Shown here piece by piece: positions 17,632-25,641 of a DNA stretch of 64,000 nucleotides. The position numbers and the translations under genes were made by a program. This DNA is from Actinobacteria bacterium OV320 (GTDB taxonomy: Bacteria > Actinomycetota > Actinomycetes > Streptomycetales > Streptomycetaceae). How positions within the stretch are numbered: position 1 is the first letter of the stretch; each line of letters starts with the position of its first letter. The notes below the pieces were generated by a model. The model saw nothing but the letters and a program-made list of their open reading frames with translations, did not search any database and was not told where the DNA came from. Location: the NCBI GenBank assembly GCA_001298545.1, contig LJCX01000035.1:30260-94259 (forward strand). Reading direction: 5' to 3'.

Positions 17632-18714
17632 TCATGTCGTCCTGCGGGGAGAGGGCGAGTAGTCCCAGATGGCTTGCCCGCTGTAGTTCAAAGACCAGTG
17701 GTTGCCGGCTTTCAGGTGTTCCAGGACTGCTCGCTGTATGGGGGTGGAGGGGGCCAGGCGGAGGGCTGTCGGGCGGTCTGCAGGCGATTGTCCGAAGGCG
17801 TGTTCCAGTGCGTCCCGGTCGCCAGGTGTGAGGCCCGTCTTGTCTGCCGGGCCGGGGCCGTTGTGGTTGATGTACTGGTACTTGCTGGTGAAGCGGCGGA
17901 TCTCGTGGTCCTCGGGGAAGAAATCTGCCACAGCAGGGTCGTTGACCCAGCTGCCGACGTAGCAGGGGATGGCGTCGTAGCCGAAGCGAACCCCGTCCGC
18001 GTACCGCCGCGGGAGGCGGCAGAAGAAGTAGTGGATCTCGTGAGCCCAGGCCCGGTCGGCGGGAATCGCGAACGGCTCGGTGCCGTAGGGCAGCCGTACC
18101 TCGATGGAGACGTTCGACGCTCGGCAGTCGAGGCCGTCGAGGCGGTAGCGGCGGCCCTGGAACACCGGCAGGACGTAGTCGTCGAACGGGAAGGCAGGCT
18201 CGACCTCAGCTCCCGCCGCCTCCAGCGTCCTTCGCCGCACGGCCATCTTCTCTCCGAGGATCCCCAGGCTCGCCCACGAAACCTCGTCCGGCACCTCCAT
18301 CGTCGCGTGCAGGGCGCGGACATCCGGTACAACGGCAAGGCAGGCCAGCATCGTGAGCCATCGGCCGGTCGGGCCGTGGTCGGTGAGGACGGGGCGCGGC
18401 GGCATGGGGGTGTCCAGGCCCATCCCGGCGCGCAGGGCCGCGACCGTGCGCTCCAGGAGCCAGAACCAGGGCGTGCCGGGTTTGGTGGCCTTCTCCGCCG
18501 CCTCGGCCACCTCCGCCTGGTCCTCGGCCGGCACCGTCAACTGCGTCAGCAGGGAGGCCAGTTGCTGCCCTGTGGGGATTTCGGCCCCAGCGGCGTCGAC
18601 GGGGGTGCGCTCCAGCGCCTCCGTCCATTCGCGGTGTTCCTCGCCCAGACCCAGCGCCGCCCGTACCTCGGCCGCGTCCGCACTGTCTTTTATCGTCATC
18701 ACGACGATAATCAT
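17632..18714 (-). CDS. acyltransferase-domain protein (NAT_N/GNAT_C-like)
   Basis: 360 residues. The second half follows the pattern of actinobacterial 'acyltransferase domain-containing' proteins with a GNAT-like C-terminus: SWASLGILGEKMAVRRRTL, YRLDGLDC, then CYVGSWVNDPAVADFFPED and TPIQRAVLEHLKAGNHW. No membrane segment. Function is not established; acylation of a small molecule is a guess from the family name. Starts at 18714 or the nearby internal ATG (MTIKDS); an inverted repeat overlaps this start region. Confidence 0.5.
   Translation of the reverse strand: MIIVVMTIKDSADAAEVRAALGLGEEHREWTEALERTPVDAAGAEIPTGQQLASLLTQLTVPAEDQAEVAEAAEKATKPGTPWFWLLERTVAALRAGMGLDTPMPPRPVLTDHGPTGRWLTMLACLAVVPDVRALHATMEVPDEVSWASLGILGEKMAVRRRTLEAAGAEVEPAFPFDDYVLPVFQGRRYRLDGLDCRASNVSIEVRLPYGTEPFAIPADRAWAHEIHYFFCRLPRRYADGVRFGYDAIPCYVGSWVNDPAVADFFPEDHEIRRFTSKYQYINHNGPGPADKTGLTPGDRDALEHAFGQSPADRPTALRLAPSTPIQRAVLEHLKAGNHWSLNYSGQAIWDYSPSPRRTT
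18690..18710. promoter_or_regulatory. candidate operator TTATCGTC-N5-GACGATAA
   Basis: A perfect inverted repeat with 8-base arms covering the first codons of the acyltransferase-like gene, in the divergent gap to the epimerase gene. The position would let a dimeric repressor block transcription or translation start. Confidence 0.5.
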
Positions 18715-18853
18715 AGATCATGACACTCCAAGTCACATGATCGACCGGACAGCTCCTAGCCGCGCAGGCCGGCGCACCGGGAGTGCCCCGCGTGCGCCCG
18801 GCGGGGCCGGGTACTCGGCCGGTCCCTGCGAGGACCTGCGAGAGGAGCCGACG

Positions 18854-19882
18854 GTGAGCAGCGCAACGGGCAGCAAGGTCGTCGTCACGGGTGCCACCGG
18901 AAATGTCGGCACCAGCGTGGTGCGGCTTCTGTCGGAGGACCCGGACGTGGCCTCGGTAAGGGGTCTGTCCCGGCGGATCCCGGACTGGTCGCCGCGGAAG
19001 ACCGAGTGGACGGCCATCGACCTGGCCTCGGACCGGGCCGATCTCGCCGCCGCCTTCGTCGACGCGGACGCGGTCGTGCACCTGGCCTGGGCGTTCCAGC
19101 CCACCCACGATCCGGCGGCGACCTGGCGTACGAACGTCCTGGGCAGCATCCGGGTCTTCGAGGCCGTGGCCACCGCGCGGGTGCCCGTCCTCGTGCACGC
19201 GTCCTCGGTGGGCGCGTACTCGCCGGGACCGAAGGACCACGCGGTGGACGAGTCCTGGCCCACGCACGGCTGGCCGGACGCCGCCTACTGCCGGGAGAAG
19301 GCCTACCTCGAGCGGACCCTGGACACCTTCGAGCGCGACCATCCCGGGATCCGTGTGGTGCGGATGCGGCCGGCGTTCCTGTTCAAGCGGCAGTCGGCGA
19401 GCGAGCAGCGGCGCATCTTCGGCGGCCGGTTCCTGCCCGGCCCGGTCGCCCGCCCCGAACTGCTGCCGTTCCTGCCGGACATTCCGGGACTGCGCGTCCA
19501 GGCACTGCACACCGACGACGCAGCCGAGGCGTACCGGCTCGCGCTGCGTACCGAGGTGCGCGGCCCCTTTAACCTGGCCGCCGAGCCGGCCCTCGACGCG
19601 GAGCTGCTCGGCGAGATGTTCGACGCCCGCCCGGTGCGCCTGCCCCGGACGGCGGCCCGATCGGCGATCGCCGCCGCCTGGGGTCTGCGTCTCCTGCCGG
19701 CCTCCCCGCACCTCTTCGACGCGGTGCTCAGGCTCCCTCTGATGGACTGCACGCGTGCCCGCCTCGAGCTGGGCTGGCATCCGCAGCACACGGCGCCGGA
19801 GGTGCTGGAGGAGTTCCTCCTGGGCCTGCGGGCCGGTGAGGGCGAGGCCACCGAGCCGATGCGGGGGCGCAAGGTGGGCTGA
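18854..19882 (+). CDS. NAD-dependent epimerase/dehydratase (extended SDR)
   Basis: 342 residues from GTG 18854 (site GAGGAG). Extended SDR features: VTGATGNVGTS (residues 11-21), HLAWAF, catalytic S117/S118 and Y145-x3-K149 (AYCREK). The C-terminal part has QALHTDDAAEAYRLAL and FNLAAEPAL. Such enzymes act on nucleotide sugars or other NAD-linked substrates; no specific substrate motif is visible. A strong terminator follows directly. Confidence 0.85.
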   Translation: MSSATGSKVVVTGATGNVGTSVVRLLSEDPDVASVRGLSRRIPDWSPRKTEWTAIDLASDRADLAAAFVDADAVVHLAWAFQPTHDPAATWRTNVLGSIRVFEAVATARVPVLVHASSVGAYSPGPKDHAVDESWPTHGWPDAAYCREKAYLERTLDTFERDHPGIRVVRMRPAFLFKRQSASEQRRIFGGRFLPGPVARPELLPFLPDIPGLRVQALHTDDAAEAYRLALRTEVRGPFNLAAEPALDAELLGEMFDARPVRLPRTAARSAIAAAWGLRLLPASPHLFDAVLRLPLMDCTRARLELGWHPQHTAPEVLEEFLLGLRAGEGEATEPMRGRKVG

Positions 19883-19887
19883 GCAGC

Positions 19888-19928
19888 CCGGCGCCCACCG
19901 ACGGCCGGGGTGTGTCGGTGGGCGCCGG
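19888..19928. terminator. strong hairpin terminator
   Basis: Perfect 15-base arms (CCGGCGCCCACCGAC and its complement) with an 11-base loop, starting five bases after the epimerase stop codon. Confidence 0.75.
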
Positions 19929-20056
19929 ACCTGATCAGGCCGTTCCGGTGGGTCGGCCGTCCTTGTCGACGCGTTGGCGCTGCCGCGGTCGCACACCCGA
20001 ATCCTCCTGTCCGGCTGCCCCTATGCCTGCGATCAACGACCTTGCGCGCCTCTGGG

Positions 20057-20407
20057 TCAGCCCTCCATACGGATCCCCTTGAACCCGGGCCCAAGCCCCC
20101 GCCGCCAGGAACCCTGTGCGGAACGCCGCAAGCCCGGCATTTCCACCGTGGCCGCCGTGCCTTCGTCGTCGCCGAGCTGCCGGCGTGCATGGGCGGTGGC
20201 GGCCGCCACCGGCGCGAGGGCGGCCGCGAGGTCCGGCCCGAGCGCGGACAGCGCCCCGGCGAGGGTGTCGATTGCGTCCAGGGCGTCGTCCGCGGCCGCC
20301 GGGCTCCAGCATTCCGGCCCGGTGGAATCGGCGAGGTGGCAGGCGCTCTCGGCGGCCGTCTCGGCGTGCTGCTCCACCCCGGGCATGGCGTTCGGCGACA
20401 GTTTCAC
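20057..20407 (-). CDS. hypothetical protein, 116 aa
   Basis: A GTG start at 20407 and a helical Ala-rich core (ALDAIDTLAGALSALGPDL, APVAAATAHARRQLG). No known domain is recognised. Codon usage and composition look native. Confidence 0.45.
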   Translation of the reverse strand: MKLSPNAMPGVEQHAETAAESACHLADSTGPECWSPAAADDALDAIDTLAGALSALGPDLAAALAPVAAATAHARRQLGDDEGTAATVEMPGLRRSAQGSWRRGLGPGFKGIRMEG

Positions 20408-20468
20408 GCCCGTCCAACGATTCCCGGGCGGAAAAGATCACCAACAGTGTCGGCGGTTTCTGCTGGAA

Positions 20469-21031
20469 TCAGCGGGCTCGGACGACTTCGATGACCGTGT
20501 CCGGGCAGCCGTCGAGGACTTCGGTGAGCACGGCCTGTTCGGCAGGGTCCACGGCAAGCCCCCAGCGGATTTTCACGGCGATCCAGTCGGTGGCGTACGT
20601 GCAGCGGTAGCCCTGGGCGGGCGGCTGCCACGTGGCCGGGTCCTGGTCGGCTTTCGACCGGTTGCTGGTGGCGGAGACGGCGATGAGGGCGCGGGGGTCG
20701 TCGAGGTCGTTGGCGTAGGCCTGCCGTTCGGCCGGCGTCCCTGGTCGGGCGCGGTGATGGCTTCCTCCAGGAGGACCTCGTTGCGGGTGCTGCAGCCGTC
20801 GCGGTCGGCGTCGATCCAGTGCCGGAACTTCGTGCGTTCGTAGCCGGCGCGGTTCTCGTCCTGCACGGTGAGCGCGGCCAGGGCGTCGCGGACGGGAAGA
20901 GTGAGGGTGTCACCAGGGGCATGCCGCAGCGATGCCGGAGCGGGAGAGACGGCGTGGGCGGTGGGGGCGAGCAGGGCGGCGAGCGCGGACAGCGCGGCGG
21001 CCATCACGCTGGCGGTGCGGGGGTGGCGCAC
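20469..21031 (-). pseudogene. secreted HNH endonuclease-family protein with catalytic deletion
   Basis: The N-terminus has a signal peptide (MAAALSALAALLAPTAHA) and the usual RTKFRHWIDADRDGCSTRNE and VLLEEA. The frame then breaks near 20740. The other frame continues ERQAYANDLDDPRALIAVSA, SNRSKADQDPATWQPP and ends at 20469. Family members carry about 40-45 residues between these, including the catalytic DIDHLVPL motif, and that segment is missing here. A deletion has therefore removed the active site and shifted the frame; the gene cannot encode a working nuclease. Confidence 0.75.
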
Positions 21032-21129
21032 GGAGACGGGTCCTCTCGAAGATCACAGACGGTTGGTGATCTTCGTAGTGGCCGCGTCGACGTCGTGACG
21101 GCTGTTCGGCTCAGGGGTTCACCCGCGCG

Positions 21130-21849
21130 GTGGGCAAGTCACACGATCGCATGAGATCGGCAGCGAACACCTCGAGCACTTTCGGATGGTGCGGCACGCT
21201 CGTGTCGGCCGCAAGGCCGGCCGTACGGCCGCTGTCGATGACGGTATGGGGTGGCGAGGTGCAGGGAGACAGGGCGCTCGAGGCGCTCCGGGCGGTGTGG
21301 GCGTACCAAGAGAAGGCCGAACACGGCTGGGTGCTGGATGCTGCGGCGCCGTCGTTCCAGCGACGCGCACGCTCTCTGGCGGGGGATGGGCTGGTGGACA
21401 CCGCCGACCGGGAGACCCGTGCGGAGCTGTCGGCGTGGGAGGGCCGTCCGGTGCGCTGGGCGGTCCGCTTGTCGGCGACCGGGCACGACCTGCTCGCCTA
21501 CGCCGGGGTCCGGCCTGCTCCGACGCCCCTGGAGCCGGGGCCGGGGGAGCGGTTGGTGGAGCTGGCGCCCTCGCAGATGACAGCACTGCGGGTGTTCGCC
21601 GGCCTGGCCGGCGAGCTGAAGTCACCACCCGCGACAGGCCTTGCCGAGCAAGTCCGTACAGCCGTGTACGACCTGCGGACGAGGCGGTGGCAGCTGCGTC
21701 TGACGCAGGAGCAGATGGAATCGGCGGCATACGGATTCTGGCTCCATCGGCTGACCGGGTCCGCGGCAGAGGCCAACCGCTTCGGCCGTGACTACGGAGT
21801 CCTCTACTCCCCGGGCTCGGCGAAGGACAGTCCGGCTGCCATCTCGTGA
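21130..21849 (+). CDS. DUF6417-like hypothetical protein
   Basis: Up to 239 residues; the true start is uncertain, with in-frame ATG codons at 21130, 21151 and 21238. From ALEALRAVWAYQEKAEHGW onward the protein resembles a Streptomyces-specific family with a winged-helix-like N-half (ATGHDLLAYAGVRP) and a conserved end (LAPSQMTALRVFAGLAGEL, LTQEQMESAAYGFWL, EANRFGRDYGV). I recall this as DUF6417; function unknown. Confidence 0.55.
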   Translation: MGKSHDRMRSAANTSSTFGWCGTLVSAARPAVRPLSMTVWGGEVQGDRALEALRAVWAYQEKAEHGWVLDAAAPSFQRRARSLAGDGLVDTADRETRAELSAWEGRPVRWAVRLSATGHDLLAYAGVRPAPTPLEPGPGERLVELAPSQMTALRVFAGLAGELKSPPATGLAEQVRTAVYDLRTRRWQLRLTQEQMESAAYGFWLHRLTGSAAEANRFGRDYGVLYSPGSAKDSPAAIS

Positions 21850-22130
21850 AGGTGCCGGATGCGGCGCGGGCTCGAGGCATGTCGGCGGCGACCCGGCTCC
21901 TCAGGTTCTCGCGCTGGCCGGTGCCCGGTCAGACACTCCGCGACCCGCCCGGGGTGCGGGGACTGGTCGTGCGACTGACCGCTGCCGGAAGGCATCCGAT
22001 AACTCATCATCAGCCTGCTCCTTGGCCTCGGCGCCACAGCATGCTGGAGAAGGGTGGCTGCAACCCGGGAGCCCGCGCCTCGCGGTGACCGCAACGAGCG
22101 CCCCTGGAATCGCTAAGCAGACGTGTAGCG
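21850..22130. other. intergenic, left flank of an insertion sequence
   Basis: No gene recognised before the insertion-sequence end at 22131. Confidence 0.35.
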
Positions 22131-22149
22131 CTAGGGCCTGTCTTATCGA

Positions 22150-22994
22150 TCACCTCGCAGCCCAGATGTGGATGGCTGCGAGGTGGAGGCCACCCAGGTA
22201 GATGGTGGCGGTCTTGTCATATCGCGTGGCCAGGCCGCGCCATTGCTTGAGCCTGTTGATGCAGCGTTCGACGGTGTTCCGCCGCCTGTAGGTATCGCGG
22301 TCAAAGGATGGTGGCCGGCCACCGGCTTGGCCGCGTCGCTTGCGCTTGGCGATCTGGTCGGCGGGCTGCGGGATGACCGCCCGAATGCCGCGGCGGCGCA
22401 GATGAGTGCGAATGGCGCGGGATGAATACGCCTTATCCGCGATCACCGTTTCGGGACGGATTCGAGGGCGCCCGAGTTGCCGGGGAACCCGGACTAGAGC
22501 CATCACCTCCTCGAACGCGGGAGCATCACCCGCCTGCCCGGGCGTCAGATGGAACGCCAGGGGGCGGCAGCCACCGTCGGCCGCGAGGTGGATCTTTGTG
22601 GTCAGTCCGCCGCGCGACCGCCCGAGGGCATGATGCTGCGGTTCGTCATCGAGAGCCCCTTTTGTCGAGCTCCGGCGGCGTGCTGATGGGCACGGACAAC
22701 GGTGGAGTCCACCGACACCACCCAGTCCAGATCGCCGTCGGCGTCCGCCCGGGCGAGCAGGGCAGAGAACACCTTTTCCCAGGTGCCGTCGATGGCCCAG
22801 TTCCGCAGCCGGGTATAGATGCCCTTCCAAGAGCCGTACTCGCCGGGCATGTCGCGCCACGGTGATCCAGTGCGGTACTTCCACGCGATCGCCTCGATCA
22901 CACGACGGTGATCCCGCCACCGGCCGCCCCGCTTCGGCGTCCGGTCCGGCAGCAGCGGCGCAATCCTGGCCCATTGGGCATCACTCAACGACAC
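22150..22994 (-). CDS. IS5-family transposase, two overlapping frames
   Basis: The first frame starts MSLSDAQWARIAPLLPD and covers the N-terminal domain and first catalytic Asp (VVSVDSTVVRAHQH). The second carries GRSRGGLTTKIHLAADG, VIADKAYSS (second Asp) and RNTVERCINRLKQWRG (Glu). The junction contains AAAAGGGG (22656-22663 complement), a classic slippery site, so a programmed frameshift rather than damage is likely. The frame ends at 22150, close to the left inverted end. Confidence 0.85.
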
Positions 22995-23054
22995 ACCAGA
23001 CCAACGAGCCAGTGATTTGAAAGGCGCGACGTCAGTTCGGTCGCAACAATCGCG

Positions 23055-23564
23055 TCAGGTCAGGTCCGTCCTAGGGTTCAAGGACCAGTGGTTGGTCTTG
23101 AAGATCCGCCCGGCGAAGGTCATGTCGGTCTCTGAGACGAAGCGGAAGCCGACCGAGCGGCAGATGCCGTTCGAGGCGGCGTTGCTCGTTGCCGGAAAGG
23201 CGTGCACGACCCCCCAGCGGTTCTCGTCCCGGGCCTGGTCCAGGAGAGCACGGACGGCGCGCTTGCCCAGCCCCTGCCCTTGGAACTGAGGTAGAACCAT
23301 CCAGCCGATCTCGGAGATCGGTCCGTCATCGGTGTTGTGGGACCAGAGGGTGACTGTCCCGGCCACCACCTCGGGGGTGGCCGGATCGGGGACGATCATT
23401 TTGAACCAAGCAAGGTCAGCAGCCGCCTGCTCGGCATCCCGGCGCACCTTGGCCGCCATCTCCTCGCGAAGCTGAGGGCCGCCGAGGTCGGCCATCATGA
23501 CGGGATCGCACCGCATCTGGACATAGGCATCGACATCGTCCGGCGATACGTTCCTCAACCTCAC
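23055..23564 (-). CDS. GNAT-family N-acetyltransferase
   Basis: 169 residues from GTG 23564, with a strong site (GAGGAGG). Features of the RimJ/RimL-like GNAT branch: MRLR-type start (VRLRNVSPDD), GTVTLWSHN, SEIGWMVLPQFQGQGLGKRA (acetyl-CoA loop QGQGLG) and SNAASNGICRSVGFRFVSE. Probably acetylates a small molecule or a protein N-terminus; the substrate is unknown. It lies between the transposase gene and the right inverted end of the element, so it may travel with it. Confidence 0.85.
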   Translation of the reverse strand: MRLRNVSPDDVDAYVQMRCDPVMMADLGGPQLREEMAAKVRRDAEQAAADLAWFKMIVPDPATPEVVAGTVTLWSHNTDDGPISEIGWMVLPQFQGQGLGKRAVRALLDQARDENRWGVVHAFPATSNAASNGICRSVGFRFVSETDMTFAGRIFKTNHWSLNPRTDLT

Positions 23565-23673
23565 TGGCTCCTCCTCGTGTTCAACGAGGATCGTTGCACA
23601 GCATCGATCACGCGCAACCCCGAACGTCCGGGCTACGGGGCGAGGTCCATCTCGATCTGAAAGACAGGCCCTA

Positions 23674-23871
23674 GACCGCCCCACCGCTCTTGGAAGGCGA
23701 CAGCCCGGTCGATCTCGGCATCCGGAATCCCTTGCTTGAGCCATACCTCCCGAAAGGGCTTGAGGTCGCGGTGTGGAACACGCAGCCCGTGTCCTCGACG
23801 AAGTACCGAGCTCGCCGACTCAAGCCTTCAGGCGCCTGAGGAATCAGCGGCACTCGGGGGTCTGCCGTCAC
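23674..23871 (-). pseudogene. truncated hypothetical gene, coupled to the propeller-like gene
   Basis: GTG 23871 overlaps the preceding stop as GTGA. The frame reads PLIPQAPEGLSRRARYFVED and TGCVFHTAT, then shifts by one base and continues KPFREVWLKQGIPDAEIDRA, VAFQERWGG before meeting the insertion-sequence end. The pattern (FQERWGGL) recalls small SUKH/immunity-like proteins, but this is a weak memory match. It is both frameshifted and cut by the element. Confidence 0.45.
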
Positions 23872-24875
23872 GGTTGCTGCCTCTCGTATGGAGAGGTTGG
23901 TGCGGCCGGGTGCGGCGGTGCCGACGGCTGCGGAGCGCTGGACCAACGGACGGGGTCGCCGCCGGGGCCGCCGGTGAGCCAGGAACCGTCGCCCAGGGGC
24001 ACCAGGTCGTACGGGTTGCTCGCCTCGACAGTGAACTCGCCGCTGAGGGTGCCCGTGCGTACCTCGACCAGGTGGTAACGGAACCACTCCTCCTCGTCCT
24101 GACTCTCACCGCCCAGGGTGACGATGGCCGTGTCCTCGGTCAGGTAGCCGCCGCTCCATTCCACGAAGGAATCCTCCGGGTCGTACCCGAAGGCTTCGAC
24201 GGGGAGGGTGAAGAGCACGTCCCCGTTGGGGTGGTCGTGGAAGGCGACGTCCGCCTGCCCGTGGTCCACGGTCATGAACTGGTGCCCGGACGGAGCCAGG
24301 TCGATCAGGCAGCGGTCCTGCCACGGGTAGGTCACGAACTCCGGCTCGCTGTCCGCCCCGCCCGTGCCCCTGAGAATGACGGAGCCGTCCTGGCCCTCAC
24401 CGATGTCCATGTAGATGCTGCCGTCCACTGGATGCAGGTGGTGGAAGGCGCCGTGCCCGACTGTCTCCAGTTCCCGGCGGGCGACAACCACACCGCTGTC
24501 GGCGTCGTGCACGACCCACTGGTCCCCGCCCCCGCGTCCCGCCATCGCGTCCGGCCGGTAGACCCACACCGTCCGGCCGTCCAGAGACAGCGCACAGCCG
24601 GGCCGGTGGCCATGGCGTACGTCAGAGTGCGGTTCGAAGTCCGAGGCCCACATGAGGTCGCCGGCGCGCGTGAGGCAGACGACGCCGTTCAGCGTGGTGT
24701 ACACGACCCGCTCCAAATCCTGCCGGACCACCGACGCTACGACCTCCTCGCCATTCCTCGGCTGGAAGATCGCTGCTGGCTCCAGCGTCCCGTAGACGCC
24801 GGCGCCCACGACGTAGGCGTGGATCCGCCCGTCGCGGAGACGCGTGATGACCTTCGGCGGCGGCTCAGGAATCAT
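23868..24875 (-). CDS. beta-propeller-like hypothetical protein
   Basis: 335 residues made of repeated strand-rich units: VCLTRAGDLMWASDFE, GRTVWVYRPDA, WVVHDADSGVVVARRE, GSIYMDIGEGQDG, YHLVEVRTGTLSGEF. This suggests a WD40/YncE-like propeller without a signal peptide. Tail is Pro/Ala/Ser rich. It overlaps the next gene by a GTGA, so they form an operon. Cytoplasmic propellers of this kind are often paired with immunity-like proteins; no direct functional evidence. Confidence 0.6.
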   Translation of the reverse strand: MIPEPPPKVITRLRDGRIHAYVVGAGVYGTLEPAAIFQPRNGEEVVASVVRQDLERVVYTTLNGVVCLTRAGDLMWASDFEPHSDVRHGHRPGCALSLDGRTVWVYRPDAMAGRGGGDQWVVHDADSGVVVARRELETVGHGAFHHLHPVDGSIYMDIGEGQDGSVILRGTGGADSEPEFVTYPWQDRCLIDLAPSGHQFMTVDHGQADVAFHDHPNGDVLFTLPVEAFGYDPEDSFVEWSGGYLTEDTAIVTLGGESQDEEEWFRYHLVEVRTGTLSGEFTVEASNPYDLVPLGDGSWLTGGPGGDPVRWSSAPQPSAPPHPAAPTSPYERQQP

Positions 24876-24889
24876 CCGCTGAGGCTAAC

Positions 24890-25170
24890 GCCCAGCTCAG
24901 GAACCTCAAGAGCCGGGGCGGTGTGGGCCGAGTTGGGTAGGCACGGGCTAGCTGCAACGTTCAAGGGCCAACGAAAACACTAAGTTTCAACAACACAGCG
25001 TTACGGAAGCAAGATCCGCCAATACTGCACTCATCCGCCAAGTAAAAATCTCGGTCGCAACAGAGGGACGGAATAGAAGAGCAAACAGTCGGCAACTATC
25101 TGATCGGGATAAATAAATAGGTTAAACAAGCGGGTTAAATTCTGCTAGTGTTCAGGTGGAGGAGGCGTGT
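24890..25170 (+). promoter_or_regulatory. AT-rich control region of the tap-tpg operon
   Basis: About 250 bases that are strikingly A-rich for this genome. Two direct repeats GGTTAAA (25120-25126 and 25133-25139) lie 13 bases apart, about 40 bases before the tap start. They may form promoter elements or a binding site. No gene is present. Confidence 0.45.
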
Positions 25171-25641
25171 ATGGCAACCAGTGAGGAAGAGTTGTTCGCG
25201 TCCGTGGACGCGCTGCTCGAGGAGGAGCCGCAGCTTCCGCCCCCTGCGGAGCGTGCGCGGCTGCGTGAGGCCGCGGGCATCACGCAGGCCCGCCTGGCGG
25301 CCGCGATGAAGACGTCGACGCAGAGCATCAAGAACTGGGAGAACGGCCGGAGCGAGCCGAAGGAGCCGCGTCTGTCGGCGTACCGGCGGCTGCTGGACGG
25401 CTGGGCTGCGAAGCACACCGCGCACAGCACCGCTCCCGCCCCCGCCCCGGCTGCCGATCCCCACTCGGAGACGGTTCCCAAGACGTCCACCAGCCCGACC
25501 GCACCTGCGGCGCCCGCGACGCAGTCCGTCGCGTCGGCAGAGGTGTCCGCTATGCCGGTCGCGCCGGAGAGTCCGGCCGGCCGCCCTGCGACATCGTCGC
25601 GTCGCCCGGCCCCGAAGAAGACCGCCGGTGCTGGACGGTGA
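25171..25641 (+). CDS. tap: telomere-associated protein Tap, N-terminal part (HTH)
   Basis: 156 residues from ATG 25171 with GGAGGAGG upstream. MATSEEELFASVDALLEEEP opens the protein as in known Tap sequences. An XRE-type HTH follows (RLREAAGITQARLAAAMKTS, TQSIKNWENGRSEPKEPRL, residues about 29-70), then a long Ala/Pro/Ser linker. In intact Tap this linker leads into the DNA- and Tpg-binding body. Here the frame ends at 25641, 14 bases after the next frame begins. Tap binds telomere overhangs and recruits Tpg during end patching. Confidence 0.85.
   Translation: MATSEEELFASVDALLEEEPQLPPPAERARLREAAGITQARLAAAMKTSTQSIKNWENGRSEPKEPRLSAYRRLLDGWAAKHTAHSTAPAPAPAADPHSETVPKTSTSPTAPAAPATQSVASAEVSAMPVAPESPAGRPATSSRRPAPKKTAGAGR

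Larger units (their letters stand above)
22131..23674. mobile_element. IS5-type element, apparently with a passenger acetyltransferase
   Basis: Bounded by perfect 14-base inverted ends CTAGGGCCTGTCTT (22131-22144) and its complement (23661-23674). CTAG may be the target site or its duplication. Inside are a two-frame transposase (22150-22994) and a GNAT gene (23055-23564), both on the minus strand. A standard IS5-type unit would end soon after the transposase start, about 0.9 kb, so 1.5 kb with an extra gene is unusual. The right end lies inside a broken gene (23674-23871), consistent with insertion into it. Confidence 0.55.

Noticed and set aside
18206..19996. 596-codon minus frame opposite the epimerase
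   Set aside because: Shadow frame spanning two real genes of opposite orientation.
22602..22994. Transposase at 22150-22994 called as a frameshifted pseudogene
   Set aside because: The AAAAGGGG run at the joint is a usual programmed frameshift site, and the same arrangement is in the complete element at 53982.
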